Shown here: positions 59,647-64,000 of the stretch, in pieces
How positions within the stretch are numbered: position 1 is the stretch's first letter
Layout: each line of letters opens with the position of its first letter
Assembly: GCA_003693705.1 (NCBI GenBank)
Contig: RBZT01000499.1
Span: 62,001 to 126,000, forward strand
Source of the DNA: Polymyxa betae
Taxonomy: Eukaryota > Endomyxa > Phytomyxea > Plasmodiophorida > Plasmodiophoridae
DNA length: 64,000 nucleotides
Direction: 5' to 3'
The notes under the pieces: generated by a model
The model's input: only the letters and a program-made list of their open reading frames with translations
Told to the model about the DNA's origin: nothing
Databases searched by the model: none
Made by a program: the position numbers and the translations under genes

Positions 59647-60365
59647 CTACAAAACAGTATATGATAGAATGATGATGGTGACGACGATCATAAATCCTGC
59701 ATATGTCCTTGCGATAGCAGCTGCTGAGACAAATGATCCCCGGAATGTGATCAAGAACCAGCAATACAGCACTGCACGTACACACAATCAGCGATCTTCA
59801 CACAACCAGAACCGAATCGCATGGTGTCATACTGGACCAGGGTTTGCCCATGAGCTGCAGGGCTTCCGATGCATGATGATGACAGTTCCTCGTCACGATG
59901 TTATGCTGGTCGAAATCATGGGATCAGGATGGGTGGATGAATGACGAACTCCCTGGTAGTACCGTCATGCTGCAGAATTTATCATCAGCGGCACGAATGG
60001 CGTCATCCCAGGCTTCATCAACAGTCGTGTCAGGGCGCCGATTCGGGAAGCCGCAGGTTTTCGGGTCGATTCGATAGTACCTGGTTGATCGTCAAAACGA
60101 GAGCTGGCAGGGGCGACGGCTGCCGACCTGGTCACCTTGCCGACCATGAAACTGTCGATACCGATATAGAAGGATCCAGCAAAGTCGTGTACACGACCCT
60201 GTGAATCAGCGATCCCCATATGGCCGATGAATGGCAAGAACCATCTATAGATTAGGCAGGTTAGAGAGCTGGACAGGATAGAGATCATATCGCCTGATAC
60301 GTGATGATAGGAAGGGGCCCAAATACTAAGCAATAGGGATAACGATTACGTCCTGGCTCCATCAT
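59647..60365 (-). CDS. TMEM222: TMEM222/DUF778 (RTE1-like) membrane protein
   Basis: Starts MMEPGRNRYPYCLVFGPLPI. Then comes an intron of about 55 nt, WFLPFIGHMGIADSQGRVHD and FAGSFYIGIDSFMVGKVTR (TMEM222: WFFPxIGHMGICxSxGVIxDFAG), a 47-nt intron, YYRIDPKTCGFPNRRPDTTV...DEAWDDAI, then HNIVTRNCHHHASEALQLMG with the NCHSHVA-type Cys-His motif, and a last exon with two membrane helices (MLYCWFLITFRGSFVSAAAI ... GFMIVVTIIILSYTVL-stop). Length and order match the family. Plant RTE1 acts on ethylene receptor ETR1; the animal role is unclear. Four GT-AG introns. Confidence 0.88.
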
Positions 60366-60585
60366 CACACTATCAATATAATTCAATAGAATATTCTACT
60401 TCACATATTCTATAACACATATATACACGTCTCTCTCTATAACTGCATGAACAAATTTTAAAAACATGCACAAGTTTTTGAAAGGTTTACGAATTCGATG
60501 AGTTAGATTGGGACAATGGTTAATTCGTATTCATGCAATCTTATTAGGAGTAGAAAATTTATTACGATAGCAATTGGCCAAACGA

Positions 60586-63500
60586 TCAGGCTTCGAATCG
60601 TTCCGAGAAGAAATCGCGAAGCTGTTTTTCAACCCAGCTCATGATCGACTCGGTCTGGTTCAAATTATATGACATCATGATACGTCGACCACGCTTCAAG
60701 GCTATTAGACAATGGAATGTTAATATGATGAATACAAATCTATAATTGTTTGGGATTGGTTACCAAGACGTCGGCAAAGTGCCGTCTTCAGATCCTGCCC
60801 GGGTGTCTTGGAACCTAATAGCTGACTACACATTGGTATTGGATCCTAATTGTCTATTAACAAACAAGTAATACAACCTGGTGATCCGAGTACATAAGGA
60901 GTTAATGAGGCAATGGTTAGATCACACATCGGATATGGAGATATTCCCATATAAATGAAATCGGTCTGCTTCATGTTGATGATACGGAAGTCAACGTCGA
61001 ATTCTGCAACACCATCTGAGTAATGTCGTTGGAACTCGACGGTCGGGATGGAGCAGGACGTCGTACTGTCCCTGTCATCCATATCGGATTATATGCGTGC
61101 AAGTAAACATCACATGGCGCCATCGACCAAGTTCAACTACCGATACAGAGACCGAATTCTAAGCGTTCATAAATCTACACGAATGTTCTTATATATGTAG
61201 AGACAATATCAAACGAATGTTCACGATTGTAAATGGTTACAAAATGCGTCCAGAGGAATGGCGTTTGCGAACGGAGCTGGGACAGCAACTTCCTGAATAT
61301 GGGGAATCTTGACCAAGTCGGGATATTCAACGGCACCTGGGCTGACCTCCATCGACACAGTATACTGCATGCCCAATGCTGTTTCTGAATATCCACCTCG
61401 TTAAAACCGATCGATAACTGCGATGATACAATGTAATGTGTTTTACCTTCTGAGTACAGCTTGAATAGCACGTGCGAACAATAAGCTAATGGCATCAGTT
61501 CGAAATTGTCAGCAACGACCCGGTTCTGAGCAAATCCGGACCACAGCATTTTGTTGCGAATGATATGCAGGTGAGATTCGTTCAGGAAATAGAACATCGT
61601 GTTGACAGAATCGGGATTGTGGCATATCTACTGAAATTCAGAACATTCAAGCGTTAAGGGGTTGCCCATACAGAAGTACAATCATGAGCAAGACGACGAA
61701 ACAACCGCTGACCCAACATAGTTGAAATTTCGATCTTGTCTTCAACAGTTAAGCCATATCTACACGAATATCAGAGGAAATCGACCGCAAGCCATCAGCC
61801 CCAAACTCTTGTGGAATAACAAAATCACATAGTATTCGAGATAACTGAAGCACCGGAGCCAGCATAGTACGGAATCCAGATAATAAATCTGCATTATGGA
61901 GCATATCGTAAACGGCCTGACCAATTATGATGGCTGGTATCATTATTTAGTTGAGATACTCCATACCGAATCAAATATATCAGGAACTTTTGTGACATCC
62001 CAACTTGTATCGTTTTCACATTTTAAACTTCTATATAGCTTCTGCCATCTTCGATAAACAAGTGGTACCGATTCACCATGATACAGTAACATCGGAGTCA
62101 ATACCGAGTAAGCATCTAGCGTCATTGAGCTAGAATTTTGCTGCTTTCGTAGAAACCTATTTATCACTGATCAGACGGACGAAAAGCGATGCGATTGACA
62201 CCACATACAAAACAAGCGCTTCAAGTGCAGAATTAAGTGATTGCAGACGTTCTGATGGATTATCAATACCGTGCAGGGAGGTCGAAGGACCGACTGATCG
62301 AAAATGAGCAGATGAGAACTGAAAAGCGCCCGTCTTGTAATTCAGTAGTAAATCGCGAAGACGTGTTTTGGAATGTTCGATTGAGTTCTAAATCTTTTCA
62401 AAACGGATTTAGCCGATTACTGATAACAGCCGCGTACCTTGCTTTCATTTGAAGATAAATCTGCAACATCACATTCAGAAATGCCCTTCATCAGAGCATC
62501 ATTTCCGCTAGCAAAGGCCATGGAGAATTCTTCAGCTGATTTTCTTACCCTGCATAAGAATATCATTAGGATCGTTTCTGATATCGCATCGCTGCATCGA
62601 CCTATCCATTGGACTCGAATAAACTTGCACGCATGGATCAAAGGTTTCGCCATCTCTTGTGATCTCTTCATCAATATATCTCCGAATCTGCATCCCCAAG
62701 CTCCTGGATTGCTGAACTCCAGCCTCCGTTATCTGTCCGCCCCATTTGCAAACGATTAATACAGCATCCTCTATATCTCCAATGAAAATCCATTCCGAAT
62801 AACTTTTGACGGTAGGGCACAATACGTTTGTCGTCCTGTCGAATACGAATATTAGTCTCAAAGATATCGCTAGCAAGAAGAGCAGATAGACGTCTGAGTG
62901 CAATCAGATGCTTCTCGTTGGTGATGTTATTCCGGCTGAGAACAGAACTAACAGCTGCAGAAAGAGCGGCCTTATCAGAGGGCGTCTGCAGGAAAACATC
63001 AGACAGAATTCCGCCCTATGTGTTATAACATGCCTTGAATTTTCCGATTGGGAGGAGATCAAGGATCTCCTGTTCAGTGGAAATAACTTTGATTTTCTGC
63101 TTCGGGCTGCGATCTGCATGCCTAAATACTCCCATGATACCAATCAGCCTTCGAGCAGAGCCTATATATGGAGCTCCTGTGTATGGGTCCTACAACCATA
63201 ACAATCTGCCAGCGGTTTTAACGCCAAATGAAAACTGACCACTTTCGCTTGAGGACACGACCTCGATATCTGACGAAGGATTCTCGCACATCTATCGTAA
63301 TACAGCGAGTTTCCTTTAACGAAAGACCACCCATTAACCTAAGCATAAAGCGCTTAGATCTGATAAAAAGCCAGATATCAACCAACATCGATAACGAACG
63401 AATGGTTTCCATTTCTGAGAATATCCAGGCCGCAAACCACTTGCTTGAAACATTTGGTGACCAATGCAGCGAACTGTGTCTCTTCAGGCGTGAGACGTTC

Positions 63501-64000
63501 CGTTTGACGACGTTCTCTACCGAAACGGTTACGTTCGACAATACCGTCGACCGTGGGCGACTTTCTTGATTCGCTGTGAGCATAGGATCTGGAGACAATT
63601 CTCTTTCAAAAATCGCATAACCAAAATGCAATCGGATGCAACATTACGTGCCAACTGCAAAAACTTTAATGTCTCTTCCGGTTTCAACGAACTTCTCGTA
63701 GATATACGATCCAGTTCTACGAACCGAATTATGCGGGCAGAATTCCGACGATCTGTAAATGTTCAGAAGATTGAGGCAAGCTGGAAGTTTAGAAACGGAC
63801 CTGTTTTTCACTTTTCTGAAAAGTCGTCGACATCCGCCTCCGTCTGCAACCCGTGTCATTGTTTAGTTTACAATGTTTGCCATACAAACCTGGATAATAA
63901 AGATAAATGTTGTGGTCGTCGCCCGAAACGGGTTTCTCAACGAACGGCTTGTACATTGGCTTTCCATCAATAACAATACGATCATCATACTCCTCCAGAA
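60586..64000 (-). CDS. Diphosphoinositol-pentakisphosphate kinase VIP1/PPIP5K, 5' partial
   Basis: Dual-domain enzyme that makes 1-diphospho inositol pyrophosphates and also holds a histidine-acid-phosphatase-like domain that removes them. Visible ATP-grasp part: [25 protein letters not shown], then [20 protein letters not shown] after an intron, and [20 protein letters not shown] with [20 protein letters not shown]. Phosphatase part: [15 protein letters not shown] (RHADRxP, as in fungal Vip1), [47 protein letters not shown] and [15 protein letters not shown]-stop. Introns of about 50 nt. The N-terminal part of the kinase domain lies beyond 64,000. Confidence 0.9.

Overview
This is a piece of a nuclear genome from a flagellated eukaryotic microbe. 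It shows spliceosomal GT-AG introns, nearly all 40-60 nt long, standard TAA/TAG/TGA stops, tightly packed genes on both strands and no operons. Centrin and an LRRC56 homologue point to a basal body and cilium. A heterotrimeric G-alpha, a plasma-membrane type (P3A) ATPase, a VIP1-type inositol pyrophosphate kinase, an SLC19 vitamin transporter and an RUS-family membrane protein give a broad eukaryotic repertoire. I cannot name the lineage; a zoosporic fungus-like or rhizarian-like protist would fit, but that is inference. All spliced models were read by eye: gene boundaries are usually firm, individual splice sites less so.

Layout. 1-20301 (-): one giant gene running off the left edge, with a signal peptide, dozens of IPT/TIG immunoglobulin-like repeats and a C-terminal Cys/Pro/Gly-rich GCC2/GCC3-like region, i.e. 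a very large surface or adhesion protein. 20.9-25.6 kb (+): Spinster-like MFS transporter, HSBP1, DPH1. 25.6-26.7 kb (-): IMP4. 27.5-30.3 kb (+): an unidentified small gene and an SLC19 folate/thiamine-type transporter. 30.4-31.6 kb (-): SLC35B1/HUT1 nucleotide-sugar transporter. 32.4-33.9 kb (+): DSN1-like kinetochore protein. 34.0-36.6 kb (-): PGM2-type phosphohexomutase. 36.8-38.6 kb (+): U2AF large subunit. 38.7-42.5 kb (-): canonical P3A ATPase, whose start codon overlaps that of a small divergent gene. 43-44 kb (+): RPA2. 44.3-46.6 kb (-): RPS6 and G-alpha. 47-48.5 kb (+): RUS/DUF647. 48.5-49.0 kb (-): centrin. 50.0-52.9 kb (-): a second P3A ATPase whose catalytic motifs are degenerate although the reading frame is open. 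53.2-54.8 kb (+): IK/RED splicing factor. 55.3-56.3 kb (+): unknown gene. 56.4-60.4 kb (-): LRRC56, DBP3-type DEAD-box helicase, TMEM222/DUF778. 60.6-64 kb (-): VIP1/PPIP5K kinase, 5' end outside the window.

Most genes are unrelated housekeeping functions: ribosome biogenesis and translation (IMP4, DBP3, RPS6, DPH1), splicing (U2AF65, IK), replication (RPA2) and mitosis (DSN1-like). The most unusual item is the degenerate ATPase at 50.0-52.9 kb. The phosphorylated Asp, the TGES dephosphorylation loop, the hinge GDGxND, the TGD motif and the membrane Asp of TM6 are all replaced, yet an ORF of about 940 codons with all expected membrane segments is kept. It also carries an enlarged Cys-containing TM7-TM8 loop. 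This looks like a pseudoenzyme of the proton-pump family, about 8 kb from an intact paralogue. Other points are two 48-nt introns in unrelated genes sharing a telomere-like 16-mer, a CCATGG palindrome serving as start codon for two divergent genes, and a GC-rich motif (CGTACTGGNCC) clustered at 55.5-58.1 kb.
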